Source of the DNA: Parvularculaceae bacterium
GTDB lineage: Bacteria; Pseudomonadota; Alphaproteobacteria; Caulobacterales; Parvularculaceae
Reading direction: 5' to 3'
NCBI GenBank assembly: GCA_028280115.1
Contig: JANQMJ010000030.1
Span: 48,526 to 112,525 of the forward strand
DNA length: 64,000 nt
This document shows, in pieces, positions 27,269-37,371 of the stretch (position 1 is the stretch's first letter; each line of letters begins with the position of its first letter). The position numbers and the translations under genes are program-made. The notes under the pieces were generated by a model. That model saw nothing but the letters and a program-made list of their open reading frames with translations. It was not told the DNA's origin and ran no database searches.

Positions 27269-27310
27269 TTATTGCGTTTCCTATTAACAGCTTATTGCGT
27301 TTCCTATTAA
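27269..27310. repeat. 23-bp tandem duplication over a stop codon
   Basis: TTATTGCGTTTCCTATTAA occurs at 27269-27287 and 27292-27310. The second copy contains the TAA stop of the 1589-residue gene, so the duplication copied the gene's last bases into the spacer. Confidence 0.85.
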
Positions 27311-30300
27311 GCGGTCGCCCCGGCCATGGCGGCGTCGATCTTGGCGGCGTCATAGCGACGCTCGAGGTTGAAATGCTTGACGAGGCCTTCCAGATAGGCC
27401 CTCGCCTTGGCGGCGTATTCCGGCGGCGGCGCAAAATGCTCGGCGACGTAGGCCTGCATTCTTGCGATCTCGGCGAGTTCCGCAAGGTCGAAGCGGTTGA
27501 TGGTGACGCTTTCCCCATGGCGGCGATGATAGTTGAGCGCTTCCGGCGAATAGGCGATCGCCCCTTTTCTGAGAAGGTTGACATAGACGCACCAGTCTCC
27601 GGCGACGCGATAAGAACCGATCTCGCGGTCATAGGCGGCAAGCGTTTCAAGCAGCGGCGCGCGGCGGAACAAGGCGGCGCTGACATTGGGGATCGTATTC
27701 TTGACGGAAAGGCCCTCGCGCACTTCCGCAAGGCCGTCATTGACGAAGCCGTTCGCCCATTTTTCCGGCGACACGTCCCGGACATAATCATGATAATCGC
27801 GCGCCAGCAGGCGGCCTTTTTCGTCGACCTGGTTGGATTGCGTGAAGGACAGCACGACGTCGTCGCGGGCGATCAAACGGGTCGCCGTTTCCAGGAAACG
27901 CGGATCGGCCCAGTCGTCAGCTTCGGCGATCCAGATAATGTCGCCGCTCGCCATGGAAACGCCTTTGCGCCATTGCGCGAAGACATCGCCGGAATTGGCC
28001 GTATTTTCGACAATACGCCAATTAACGGGGCAATCGCCAAGCACGCGTTCGGCGGTCGCAATCGACGCGTCCGTCGAGGCGTCGTCGAGAAAGATGATCT
28101 CCCGCGGGCTGAGCGTCTGGTCGAGGATGCTTTTTAGCCGTTGCTCCAAATGGCGCGCATAATTGTAGTTCGGCACGATGACGGAAACATTCGGCGTCGG
28201 CGCGCCGACGAGATCGGTAAGCGCGCCCATATAGCTGGTAAAACCGAATCGGCTGCGCATGAGATCGCGGCCGGCCTTGCCGGCGGCGCGCCGTTCCTGT
28301 TCGTTTTCGATCAAGGGCGCGGCCGCTTCCAAAAACGCGGCGGGCGCGGCCGACGCCGCCAGTTTCACGCAGCCATGGGGCGCGAGGTCTTCGATGCCCC
28401 CGGTTCCTTTCACCATGACCACCGGCGTCGCGGCGGAAAGCGCTTCCAGCGCCGTCGACGGAAACGGGTCCTCGCGCGAGGTGAGGGCGTAAAGACTTGC
28501 GGCCAGGTAATAGTCCCGGGTGTCGTCGATGAAACCGGGAAATCGAATATTGTTTCGATGCGCGCCGGCCTCGCTCAACAGGCGCTTGCAGACCGCGCGC
28601 ATCTCCGGATCCGTCTTGCCCAGCCAGATGAAATAAGCGTTGGGCCAGCGTTTTGCCGCCGCGGTCGCCCATTCGATGAAAATATCGACGCCTTTTCGAT
28701 GGTCGGCATAACCGACGCCAAGAATAATGACCGCATCCGCAGGCAGGCGATAACGTTTGGACAGGACGGTGCGGGCGGTTTCCTTTTCCGCCAGGCCGAC
28801 AAGCGATTGCGCCTTGTAGACGCCTTGGGGCGCGACGACCGGATTGGACCATCGCGCCAACCCCGCCGCCGCGGCGGCCTTGTCGCGCACGATGGCCGAC
28901 GGAAAAACCACCGCGCGGGCATGAGCGTCGAACGCGCGCAGGTTTTCCGCCAGGTCCATTTTCTCGATGATCGACGGCATTTCATGGACAAGCCCGATCA
29001 TGGCGTATCCATGACGCGCCAGCGTCGGCGCAATCCAGCCCGATGCGGCGGAATTCACAATGGCGCTGCGGAAACCAAGCGCTGCAAATTTCGCCGCCGC
29101 GGCGTCGATCTCGGTTTGCGCCGTTCGTTGCGGATCGAGAACCGTCAGCGGGCCTTCGGCGGAAAACGCATCGGCAAGCGCGCCCGGACCGCCGGCGATG
29201 GTTGCGATGTCAAATCCAAACCGCCGCCGCAAGGTTTGCGCCATGTGCAGCGCCAAATATTGCGCGCCGTGACGATGGAGATCGTGGATGACGATGAGGG
29301 TCTTGCGTTCGTCTGCGCCGGCGTTTTCGTCAAGAGCGCGCCGCATCGCCTCGAGCCAGGCGTAGCCGTATTTTTGATCCGGCTCCAGATACGCCCCTTC
29401 CGCCCACTCGTTCCAGGCGTTGATGAAGATCAGGCGCTCATCGGGATTCTCAAAACGTTTTCGCGCATCGGCCGCCGCCGTCGTCAGCCAGGCCTTGAAC
29501 CACGATGGCGAGGTATTAACGAACACGGCGCCGTCGCGCGGCCGTCGCGGCGTGTTGTCCCACGCCGGATTGACGCCTCTGTACAACGTATAATCCGCCT
29601 TGTCGTAGCGCATGCAGCGCGCCGCGACCTTGCGCCAATCGTAGATCGACAGGCCTGAATTCTCGGGCAGACCCGCCGCCGGATCGGATTCAGCCGCCAG
29701 TCCGGAATTGTTCGGCGGAAATTCGATGGCGGCGTCAAAGCCGTAAGCTTGCGGCGCGTCGGTCTCGAATGACTGCGTATAGGCGAGATAGATTTCACCG
29801 ATCCCGTTTTCGCGACACCATTCCCGCCAGATCTCCGCGGTGGCCTTGGGCGAAGGCAGCAAGGCCGGCCGATAGACGATCAAAAGCGGGCGGCCGTTCA
29901 CTTTGATGTAGCGCGGATCGCGCAGATAGCGGCTGACATATTCGATAAACGCCGTATCGTCCTGCGGAGAATGCGCCTGGCCGATGAGGATTTCCGAATC
30001 CTTGCCGTCCCAGCGGCGCGTCCAGTTCTCGTTCGCCCAACACAGACAGAACGGAAAATCGAGGTCCGGCGCTGCGAGAAATTTCTCCAGCGGCGCTTCG
30101 AGCAGGCGTTTTCCCGCGAACCAGTAAAAGTAGAAACAAAAACCGCTCAGCCCATGGAGCCGCGCCAATTCGATCTGCCGCGCCATGACGCCGTCATCCT
30201 TGAGCAAATCATAATAACCGAGTTCGCCGGGCATGTGCGGCTGATAGTGTCCCTCAAACAACGGTTTTGCAGGCTTGACCTTGGTCCACTCGGTGAAGCC

Positions 30301-32076
30301 TTCTCCCCACCAGGCGTCGTTTTCGGGGATTGCGTGAAATTGCGGCAGGTAAAACGCAATCGCCCGCGCCGCGAGCCGTTCAGGCGGTTGTTTCGCAGTC
30401 AACGGCGCGCATCGTTCAAGGTCGGGATCGAGCGGCGGCCTGAACGGCTTATCGCCCGTGGAATATCCATCGGCCGGCCTTTGCCGGCGCTGTTCTTCCC
30501 GCCACGCCGCGTAAGCGCGGCTCCAGAAAAATAAAAACGGCGCCGCCTTGAACAAACGGCCCGCAAGCTGGCCGCGCGCGTCAGCCGGCATCGGCAAGGC
30601 GCGCCAGGCCAGCCGCGCAAGCCTTCCCAAAACGCGGCGCGTTCGGCCAAGGGGATTGCGAAAGATAAAACCCGCCGCGCGGACCGGCGCCGTTATGCGC
30701 CAGGACGTGCTGGTGCGAATTTCTCTGATTTCCGCGCGGGAAAGCCGATAATCGCGCGTTACCGCTTTCAAGGCCGCCTGTCTTTCTACGAGCATGTCGC
30801 GCGCGGCCCCCGCTTCGGCCTTTGCGGCGCTGAGCTCGGACCCTAACGCCGATATCCGGTTGGCTTGCCGGTCGCGCTCTGCCGCGAGTTCCTTATTCGT
30901 TGCAGCGAACTGGGCGGCCCTGTTTTCGGCTTCATCACGCTGCGCCGTCAAATCCTCGATACTGGCGACGTTTTCTGCGATCGTTTTTTCTGCGTCCTCA
31001 ATGCGGGCGGTCAAGGCCTTGTTGGTTCCGGACATTTCCCGCATTTCGGCTGCGGCTTTTTCGGCGTTGGCGTTCAGCCGGCTGATCGTTCCGGACATTT
31101 CCCGCATTTCGGATGCGGTCTTTTTGGCCTTGTCGTTGAGGACGTCGACCGTCGCTTGGAGATCGGCCGCTTCTTTTTGCGCCGCCGAGCACGCCGCGTC
31201 ATACATGTCGACGATTTCCAGGAGAGGGGCGTATTCTTCCTGCCGCCGCTGGAGTTTTGCGAGCGTCGCGCGATGGATACTAGACTCTCCATCGGGTGCG
31301 CTGGCGCATTCGGCAAGCTTTTGGCTGAGCGTCAGGACGAAGGGCGGCGCAAAATGCGACTGCGAAAAATCCTTGTCGGAGTATGTGTGATGGCGCAGCG
31401 AGCGCGACAGAAACGATTGGCAGTATTCCCGCACGGCCGCGTCGCCCTCGCCCGGTTCGGGCAGATCGAGACCGCGGGCCATGCGCGCCAATTCTCCATG
31501 GCAGTCTTTCAGTATGTTTTCGTAGGCGACGAATAATCGCGGCTTTCCGCTTGAATGGCGTATGGCGTCGATCATGTGTTTCGACCACAGCAGTACGCCT
31601 TTCGCCACGGGAAACCCGTTGCGGCGGTTAAGCGATTTTGCGCACTCAAGCGGATTGCGCACCGTCACCACATACCGGTCGTCGAGGCCCATGTCGTCGA
31701 ACGCCAGGCGCCACAGGGGCATCAATATGGACGTGCGCGGGTCTTTGAATCCGAATATTCTGCCCGGCTTGATTTTTTCGGACAGCAGCTGCGCCGCCTC
31801 GCGCCGTTCGGCGGCGAACTCGGGCCCTTGAAGCGCCGCCTCGTCGATACGGCCGAGCGCATGCCAGACGCTTCGCGTTTTTTTCAGCGCGCGTTCGCTG
31901 AAGCGATAAATGTCGAGATCTTCCCAGAACCCCTTTTGGTTCTCGCCGGGCGTTGCTGGCATCAAATTGTCGCCAAGATCGACGCCGAGCGCATTCAGCC
32001 CGCGCGCAATCGTGCTGGAGCCGCTGCGATGCATGGCGAGGACGATTATGATCCGCTGTTTTTTTTGCTGCGTCAT
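27307..32076 (-). CDS. Giant fusion: sulfotransferase-like + coiled coil + WbsX/GH99-like + GT4 + GT2
   Basis: About 1589 residues. Residues 8-260 resemble the sulfotransferase family (LAMHRSGSSTIARGLN as PAPS-type loop; FGFKDPRTSILMP). A coiled coil covers about 300-425, ending in the TSWRITAPVRA motif seen in many polysaccharide enzymes. Then a WbsX/GH99-like domain (about 565-915; AFYLPQFHAIPENDAWWG, CWANENWTRRWDG), a GT4 domain (about 925-1275; TSREDPFPSTALEAL) and a GT2 domain (about 1285-1550; VSVIVPNYNYA, FLDDASTDAS). I used ATG 32076 in preference to an upstream TTG. The gene would couple sulfation, glycan processing and transfer in one chain. Confidence 0.83.
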   Translation of the reverse strand: MTQQKKQRIIIVLAMHRSGSSTIARGLNALGVDLGDNLMPATPGENQKGFWEDLDIYRFSERALKKTRSVWHALGRIDEAALQGPEFAAERREAAQLLSEKIKPGRIFGFKDPRTSILMPLWRLAFDDMGLDDRYVVTVRNPLECAKSLNRRNGFPVAKGVLLWSKHMIDAIRHSSGKPRLFVAYENILKDCHGELARMARGLDLPEPGEGDAAVREYCQSFLSRSLRHHTYSDKDFSQSHFAPPFVLTLSQKLAECASAPDGESSIHRATLAKLQRRQEEYAPLLEIVDMYDAACSAAQKEAADLQATVDVLNDKAKKTASEMREMSGTISRLNANAEKAAAEMREMSGTNKALTARIEDAEKTIAENVASIEDLTAQRDEAENRAAQFAATNKELAAERDRQANRISALGSELSAAKAEAGAARDMLVERQAALKAVTRDYRLSRAEIREIRTSTSWRITAPVRAAGFIFRNPLGRTRRVLGRLARLAWRALPMPADARGQLAGRLFKAAPFLFFWSRAYAAWREEQRRQRPADGYSTGDKPFRPPLDPDLERCAPLTAKQPPERLAARAIAFYLPQFHAIPENDAWWGEGFTEWTKVKPAKPLFEGHYQPHMPGELGYYDLLKDDGVMARQIELARLHGLSGFCFYFYWFAGKRLLEAPLEKFLAAPDLDFPFCLCWANENWTRRWDGKDSEILIGQAHSPQDDTAFIEYVSRYLRDPRYIKVNGRPLLIVYRPALLPSPKATAEIWREWCRENGIGEIYLAYTQSFETDAPQAYGFDAAIEFPPNNSGLAAESDPAAGLPENSGLSIYDWRKVAARCMRYDKADYTLYRGVNPAWDNTPRRPRDGAVFVNTSPSWFKAWLTTAAADARKRFENPDERLIFINAWNEWAEGAYLEPDQKYGYAWLEAMRRALDENAGADERKTLIVIHDLHRHGAQYLALHMAQTLRRRFGFDIATIAGGPGALADAFSAEGPLTVLDPQRTAQTEIDAAAAKFAALGFRSAIVNSAASGWIAPTLARHGYAMIGLVHEMPSIIEKMDLAENLRAFDAHARAVVFPSAIVRDKAAAAAGLARWSNPVVAPQGVYKAQSLVGLAEKETARTVLSKRYRLPADAVIILGVGYADHRKGVDIFIEWATAAAKRWPNAYFIWLGKTDPEMRAVCKRLLSEAGAHRNNIRFPGFIDDTRDYYLAASLYALTSREDPFPSTALEALSAATPVVMVKGTGGIEDLAPHGCVKLAASAAPAAFLEAAAPLIENEQERRAAGKAGRDLMRSRFGFTSYMGALTDLVGAPTPNVSVIVPNYNYARHLEQRLKSILDQTLSPREIIFLDDASTDASIATAERVLGDCPVNWRIVENTANSGDVFAQWRKGVSMASGDIIWIAEADDWADPRFLETATRLIARDDVVLSFTQSNQVDEKGRLLARDYHDYVRDVSPEKWANGFVNDGLAEVREGLSVKNTIPNVSAALFRRAPLLETLAAYDREIGSYRVAGDWCVYVNLLRKGAIAYSPEALNYHRRHGESVTINRFDLAELAEIARMQAYVAEHFAPPPEYAAKARAYLEGLVKHFNLERRYDAAKIDAAMAGATA

Positions 32077-32212
32077 CTTACGCAATGATAGGGAATGGAA
32101 ACGGCGTCTTTTCGGGTGAACCCCCCGCCTTCGGGTTCAGGCCCATCACGGCATGCGCCTGAATTGGGTCCTAACCGAAGTCTTAGCGCCGGGCAACGCG
32201 CCGCGCAGCCGA

Positions 32213-33499
32213 TCATGGCGAGCCTCGCCGCGCCACGAATTTGCGCGCCGGTTCCGGCAGCGCGCGAAACACCCGCTGCGCCAGTTTGAGCGCTGCGCCG
32301 CGCCCGCCCGCCCGCGCCGGCGCCGTCAGCGTAGCGTCCGCCCGGCATTCCTTTTCCGCATAAAGAACGAACCAGCGCGCAAATCCCCTGCGTCCGGCGG
32401 CGCTGGCAAGGGGAAACAGTTGTTGCAGATCGGGCCGGCTGCGCCAGACCTCGCGCATGAATAGGGTGACCGGCGCCGGGGACTGGTCGACATCGGGGCT
32501 CGGCGCGTTGAGCGCGTCGTCGAAAGGCTCGAACGGCGTCATCGTTTCGCCGGCGGCTTTTCGCTTCGCATAGATGCGCCGCGCTGCGGCCGGGATGAGA
32601 CGTCCGTCGGAAAACCGGTCGAACCCGTAGGGAACCGCGCGCCAGCGGTCCGCGCCGTTCGCCGCCAGCCGGCCGAGATAATCGGTCAGCAGATCGCGGG
32701 CCTCGCCGATGGTCTCGGGCCGAAACCGGTCTTGGTGTTTTGAAAAAACCGAACGGTCGTCGGGCGCGACCCCGGAGAAATGAAAAAACCGCAAAGGCTC
32801 GCCGCCGGCGGTCCAGCCCCCTTCGCCGTCGCGCGCGACGGGACGATGGGCGAGATTCCAATAGGCGACATTGTATCCCGGATTGCGGACGATGCGGGCT
32901 TGCTCGATGAAAGACGGAATAAATTCTGCAAACTTCTGATCGACAAACAGTCCGCTGGCCAGGTCGACCAAGCATTGCGTTTCACACCGTTTCGCCCACC
33001 AGTCGATAAACCGGCGCGCCTCGGGCGTGTTTGAAAGGGCGATGAAGCCGAGATTGAACGTTCCGCTGCGCAAAATGTCGAGATCGCCCGGCGCGCCGTC
33101 GTCATCGAGCGGGGCGGTGATATGCGGCGTCAGCACCGCATCCGCGCCGCCCTCAAGCGCGTCGATAACATGCGTGAACGGCTTAAGCGCGAGAATATCG
33201 GGATCGAGATAGATCGCCGCGTCGGCGCCGGCGCGATCGAACAGATATTGAAAACAGAACGGTTTGATCGCCGTGTTGAACTCAAGAACCGTATAGCGGA
33301 ACGCCATGTCGTCCCGGTCGGGCAGGGCCAGCGCGTCAAGATCGACAACGCTATCGCAAGGGCTCGCGCCGTCGATCGGCGCGTCGGCGAGGAAGATCCG
33401 AAAATCCGCGTTCGGCGCCGCCTCGCGCAGCGATTCGCGCAACGTCAGCGCATAGGCGAGGTAATTGCGCGAGCAAATCGTGAAATAGGCGATATTCAT
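32213..33499 (-). CDS. DxD-type glycosyltransferase (GT8/LgtC-like)
   Basis: 428 residues. AAIYLDPDILAL supplies a DxD-like metal/nucleotide-sugar motif, preceded by FNTAIKPFCFQYLF; SGTFNLGFIALSNTPEA and FVDQKF follow, as in GT-A enzymes of the GT8/DUF-type group that make surface glycans. The C-terminal ~130 residues are Arg/Ala-rich and unassigned. ATG at 33499 (MNIAYFTICSRNY) chosen over a TTG one codon earlier. It lies upstream of the giant fusion gene and is probably part of the same leftward unit, with a 136-base spacer. Sugar specificity unknown. Confidence 0.8.
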   Translation of the reverse strand: MNIAYFTICSRNYLAYALTLRESLREAAPNADFRIFLADAPIDGASPCDSVVDLDALALPDRDDMAFRYTVLEFNTAIKPFCFQYLFDRAGADAAIYLDPDILALKPFTHVIDALEGGADAVLTPHITAPLDDDGAPGDLDILRSGTFNLGFIALSNTPEARRFIDWWAKRCETQCLVDLASGLFVDQKFAEFIPSFIEQARIVRNPGYNVAYWNLAHRPVARDGEGGWTAGGEPLRFFHFSGVAPDDRSVFSKHQDRFRPETIGEARDLLTDYLGRLAANGADRWRAVPYGFDRFSDGRLIPAAARRIYAKRKAAGETMTPFEPFDDALNAPSPDVDQSPAPVTLFMREVWRSRPDLQQLFPLASAAGRRGFARWFVLYAEKECRADATLTAPARAGGRGAALKLAQRVFRALPEPARKFVARRGSP

Positions 33500-33607
33500 C
33501 AAAGCAATTCGAACTGGCCAGCCGGCCCACCCTTACGGCAGTTTACCGCCCGCGCCAAACTGCTGTTCGAACCGCAAGGGCGATGCTGCGCCCGATTGGC
33601 GGGGTTC

Positions 33608-34543
33608 CTATCCGGCCCGCTCGCGCATGTAATGCCGGCGCGTGGGAAAGACGGTCTTGATCCTGCCGAAATCGTCCGAGTCGGCCGGCGATTGCGGGCC
33701 TTCCGCCGGCGCGGCGTCGGTAATTCTCTTGATGCGTTTTTTGGTTTCCGGATGGCCTGAAAACAAAGACGTCTTGCGTTTGGACTTGCTCGGCACAAGT
33801 TCAAGCAGCGTGTGAAAGAACCCGACGCCGCTATGGACGTCTCGGCCCAGGCTGTCGAAGACGGTGACGATATATTGATCGGCCTCGTTTTCCGAACCCT
33901 TCGAATAGCCGGACGTGACAAGCTGATACATCGGGCCCTTCAATCCGACAATCACCTGATCGACCGTATTGTCGTCAATCGCCTTGACCGCGGCGGTCGT
34001 CGCAGCGTCCGACATGCCCTGGTAAAAGGCTTTCTGTTTCATCTCGCTTTTGACATGGCTGAGCTCAGCGTGCGCGAATTCGTGGGAGAGCACCGCCGCG
34101 AGTTCATCTTCCGACGCGGCGTAGCGCAACAGGCCCTTGCAGACCGCGACCTTGCCCCCCGGCAGACACCAGGCGTTGACTTCATTACTGTCGAGCACGG
34201 TGATTTCCCAGGTAAAGCGCGGCCGTTCGCTCAGTTCGAAGATCGGCGCGGCGATGCGTTCGACGGCGCTTTGAACGGCGCTGTTGCGATAAGCGCCCCC
34301 CGCATCGGCGATCAGCGGCCCATAAAGGCTTTCGCCCATGGCGAGCTCGGCGTCTTCATCGATAGACATCTGTTCTATGAGGTTGGCGACGTCGTCGATC
34401 GTATCGATGGTCTTCTTGATATCGCTGAGTTCTTTGAGCGGCAGGCGAAATTGCGCGCGCGCCGCCGATGGTGCCATCGCGCCGGCGCTGATCAGCCCCA
34501 GCGTCATCAGGCGGCGGGTCTTGTCTATGGTGGGCTTGGTCAT
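33608..34543 (-). CDS. M48-family metallopeptidase, probable Tat-exported
   Basis: 311 residues from ATG 34543, which has GGAG 6 bases upstream; an ATG six codons earlier lacks one. The N-terminus KTRRLMTLGLISAGA ending in AARA is a twin-arginine-type signal peptide. The zinc site is HEFAHAELSH (HExxH) with the third ligand Glu in SENEADQY. It resembles periplasmic BepA/YcaL/LoiP-type M48 proteases that act in outer-membrane protein quality control. Its last residues and location next to CHASE2 cyclase give no clear functional link; the two may be co-transcribed (40-base spacer). Confidence 0.88.
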   Translation of the reverse strand: MTKPTIDKTRRLMTLGLISAGAMAPSAARAQFRLPLKELSDIKKTIDTIDDVANLIEQMSIDEDAELAMGESLYGPLIADAGGAYRNSAVQSAVERIAAPIFELSERPRFTWEITVLDSNEVNAWCLPGGKVAVCKGLLRYAASEDELAAVLSHEFAHAELSHVKSEMKQKAFYQGMSDAATTAAVKAIDDNTVDQVIVGLKGPMYQLVTSGYSKGSENEADQYIVTVFDSLGRDVHSGVGFFHTLLELVPSKSKRKTSLFSGHPETKKRIKRITDAAPAEGPQSPADSDDFGRIKTVFPTRRHYMRERAG

Positions 34544-34583
34544 TGTGCTCTCCGTCGTCATAGGCAGGCTTTGGGTGCGGGCG

Positions 34584-36650
34584 TTAGGGGGCGGGCTTTA
34601 ACGACCCGTTCCAGTCTTTGGCCGGCGGCGTCGCGGCGAAACTTTGCGCGGCCTCAAAATACAAAGCCGAAAGCTTATCGGCGTTTTTCCATTTGGCGAA
34701 TGCCGCGGCGGCTTCCTCGAACCGGCGCGTGCGGAAGAGATCGACGGCGCTGGCGAATGCCTGTGCATCGGCGATCGCCCGGGCGGACATTTCCGCGCGC
34801 ACGCCGATGAGCTCGAAGACGTGAGAAAAGCCGCTGCGCCCGCGCAAAATCACGATGTCCACAGGCCGCAGGACGAATTCGTCGTCCAGCGCCTTCGCGA
34901 ACGGCTCGTCCGCAAGGATGGTCGTGCCGTATTCCTTGCTCAGCGGCTCAAGGCGCGCGGCGATGTTCACCGCATCGCCCACTACCGTGTAGTTGAAGCG
35001 ATTGCGCGAGCCGAGATTGCCGGCGATGACGTCGCCGGTGCTGAGCCCGGCGCGCAGGCCGAAACGTTGCGAGGATGTGTTGAGGTTTTCCACCGAGCGC
35101 CGGCAGGCAAGCGTTGCGCGCGCCGCGGACGCTTCGCTATGGCCGGTGTCGATCGGCGCCCCCCAGACCCCCATGACGCAGTCGCCGATGAACTTGTCGA
35201 CATATCCGTCATGGGCGTCGATCGCGTCGGCGATCGCCGACAGGAAATCGTTGAGCTGGGCGGCGAGGGTTTGCGGCTCGTCGACCAGTTCGTCGGTCAG
35301 GGTGGAAAAGCCCGCCATGTCGACGAACAAAACCGCGGCGTTGCGGCGTTCGCCGCCAAGGCGCAGCTTGTCCGGCTCATCGGCGAGCTGATCGACCAGC
35401 GCGGGACTGAGATAATGCTGAAACGCGTGGCGTATCCAGCGCTTTTCCTGGTCCTCCAGAAAGGTGCGATAGCTGTAGACGGCCGCGAACAACACCGCGC
35501 CGCCGCCGACCCAGGAAAGCACCGGCGCCACGATTCCCGCCGCGAGCGCAAAACCGGCCGCCGCCCATATCAGCGCCGCCGCGCCGACATAAACGCCGGC
35601 GCCGATCACCGGTTGCAGGCGGAAAAACACAAGGCCAAGCGCAAGGAAGATCGCCGCAGAGATCCCAAAGCCGGTTCGGCGCGCGATCATTTCCGGGGCG
35701 TCGTCGTCGAGCAGCGTGTCGACTGCGAAAGCCTGGATCAACACGCCGGGCACGGTGGCGCGCGCCGGTGCGGTGGTCGAGGGCGCTTGAACGCCGCAGT
35801 CAAGATCGCGGATCTGCGGCTGGCGGTCCCTGACGAAACGGTTGGCCGCCAGCGAGCGGTCCTCAATGTCGAGCGCCGTGCCGATCAGCACGACCTTGCC
35901 GCGGAAAGCCTCGAAAACATCGCTGCGGCCGGCCTCGCGGCAATGATGCAAATCGGCGACGCGATAGGCGGGGATCGTCTTTACCGGCGTCAGGTAATTG
36001 ATCAGAAACTGCTTGTCGCCCGGATCCGCCGCCCCGGCGCGCATGGCGAGTTCGGCGGCGAAAGAGGTCGTGGTCGTTCCGTCCTCGAGCGCAAAGCGCG
36101 TCGGATGACGGCGGATGACGCTGTCCGTATCCGGAATAATCTGCACGGAGCGAAGGTTTTGCTCGCCCACGACGTTGATCTGGGCCTGATAAGGGCGAAT
36201 ATCGAGATCGGACAGCCGCAATTCGGCCATGACCAGCCGGCCGGCGCGCCCGCTCTGGCGGATGGCGCGCAAAAACGGCGCGTCGAAGCCGCGGATCAGA
36301 TCGCGGGTCCCCAAGGTTTTCTGGAAGATGATATCAAAGCCCATGACCGTGGGCTCGGCGGCGTCGACCGATTCAAGAATGCCGGCGAAATAGGGCGTCC
36401 AGGCGACGTCGGGGATTTCGCTGAAGGGAGGCGCATTATGGGTCGTCTCGTCGATCAGGATCAGCGCCACGTCGCCGTCTTGGGCGTCGTCCTCGCCGCT
36501 GATCGCCGTCGCCAGCGGCAGCACCAGGTCCATGCCCAGCCGCGCGGCATAGTCGGAAAACGGCGCTGACGCGACAACCGCCAACCCCGCCGACAGTGCG
36601 GCGAGCACCGGCAAGCGAAGCGCCCGCGCGAATTTCGCGTCAAAGGCCAA
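34584..36650 (-). CDS. CHASE2-domain adenylate/guanylate cyclase
   Basis: 688 residues. After an N-terminal hydrophobic anchor comes a periplasmic CHASE2 sensor (about residues 35-325), three closely spaced membrane spans (about 330-405) and a class III cyclase domain (about 450-625). Catalytic features are present: metal Asp in VLFVDMAGFS, second Asp in FIGDCVMGVWG, and the transition-state pair in VVGDAVNIAARLE. A short C-terminal helical tail follows. Its product could act on the cyclic-nucleotide-binding domains encoded at 42597-45128 and 58961-61429. The TTG start overlaps the end of the FecR-like gene by 11 bases. cAMP is likelier than cGMP from family statistics, not from a decisive residue. 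Confidence 0.9.
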   Translation of the reverse strand: MAFDAKFARALRLPVLAALSAGLAVVASAPFSDYAARLGMDLVLPLATAISGEDDAQDGDVALILIDETTHNAPPFSEIPDVAWTPYFAGILESVDAAEPTVMGFDIIFQKTLGTRDLIRGFDAPFLRAIRQSGRAGRLVMAELRLSDLDIRPYQAQINVVGEQNLRSVQIIPDTDSVIRRHPTRFALEDGTTTTSFAAELAMRAGAADPGDKQFLINYLTPVKTIPAYRVADLHHCREAGRSDVFEAFRGKVVLIGTALDIEDRSLAANRFVRDRQPQIRDLDCGVQAPSTTAPARATVPGVLIQAFAVDTLLDDDAPEMIARRTGFGISAAIFLALGLVFFRLQPVIGAGVYVGAAALIWAAAGFALAAGIVAPVLSWVGGGAVLFAAVYSYRTFLEDQEKRWIRHAFQHYLSPALVDQLADEPDKLRLGGERRNAAVLFVDMAGFSTLTDELVDEPQTLAAQLNDFLSAIADAIDAHDGYVDKFIGDCVMGVWGAPIDTGHSEASAARATLACRRSVENLNTSSQRFGLRAGLSTGDVIAGNLGSRNRFNYTVVGDAVNIAARLEPLSKEYGTTILADEPFAKALDDEFVLRPVDIVILRGRSGFSHVFELIGVRAEMSARAIADAQAFASAVDLFRTRRFEEAAAAFAKWKNADKLSALYFEAAQSFAATPPAKDWNGSLKPAP

Positions 36651-37371
36651 CGGGGATCACATTCGACGACGGCGAAGCCGGCAGCGCCAGTTCCGGATCG
36701 ATGGAAAACACCTGCATGAGGTCCGAACCGCGCTCGAAATCGACGACGACTTCATAGGGCATGCCGCGTTCGAGCGCCGGCGCGTCGTCCGGATAGAGCG
36801 TCTGCCCATGCTCGACATCCGCCTCCCACACCACGGTTTTGGATTCCGCATCCAGATAATAAACGCTCACATGGACCGGGGCGCCGCGCATGCGCGCGCG
36901 CGGCCAGACGAATCTCGGCCGGGTCTCGGCGATGGTGATTTCCTGCATCGCTTCCTCGGGCAACAGGCTGGCGAGTTTTTCGACGCGCTTGACCGCCACG
37001 CCGGCTTCGGTCGCTTCGGTGTCGATGGCGAGCGCCGCGGTCTGGCAGAACCGCATGGACTGGGACGACTGACCGCCGTCGCTGACCTTCGCGCCATTGT
37101 CCCGGATGCGGACGAGGCCGCCCTGAAAAGTTTCGACGATGCAATTGTCGAAATAGGAAATCGTCATCCGCCCGCTGGGCCGCAGATCGATCTTGTCGCC
37201 CTTGTAGAGCAAATCAAAGTCGAAAATGATCGCCGCCGGCGCGTCGCTGACCTCCTCGACCAGTGCGACGGGGCGGTCGTCGTCGGCGGCGGCGGGCTGG
37301 GCCATGAGCGCGGTCGCGGCGGCGAGGGCGATTGCGGTTCGAAAAACGGCGTGAGGCGATGCAGGCGTCAT
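36640..37371 (-). CDS. Periplasmic FecR-like protein of unknown function
   Basis: 243 residues from ATG 37371, with GGAGA 6 bases upstream; a longer frame upstream has no ribosome site. Signal peptide AIALAAATALMAQPAAADD. The mature N-terminal part (LYKGDKIDLRPSGRMTISY, CIVETFQGG) has the beta-strand pattern of FecR domains, and two Cys could form a disulfide. The second half contains a FVWPRARMRGAP segment. It overlaps the CHASE2 cyclase start, so the pair is coupled. Its product may be the extracytoplasmic partner that the CHASE2 domain senses, an inference from adjacency. Confidence 0.65.
   Translation of the reverse strand: MTPASPHAVFRTAIALAAATALMAQPAAADDDRPVALVEEVSDAPAAIIFDFDLLYKGDKIDLRPSGRMTISYFDNCIVETFQGGLVRIRDNGAKVSDGGQSSQSMRFCQTAALAIDTEATEAGVAVKRVEKLASLLPEEAMQEITIAETRPRFVWPRARMRGAPVHVSVYYLDAESKTVVWEADVEHGQTLYPDDAPALERGMPYEVVVDFERGSDLMQVFSIDPELALPASPSSNVIPVGL

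Noticed and set aside
34644..36569. 641-codon plus-strand frame opposite the CHASE2 cyclase
   Set aside because: Shadow frame; the minus strand carries intact cyclase catalytic motifs.
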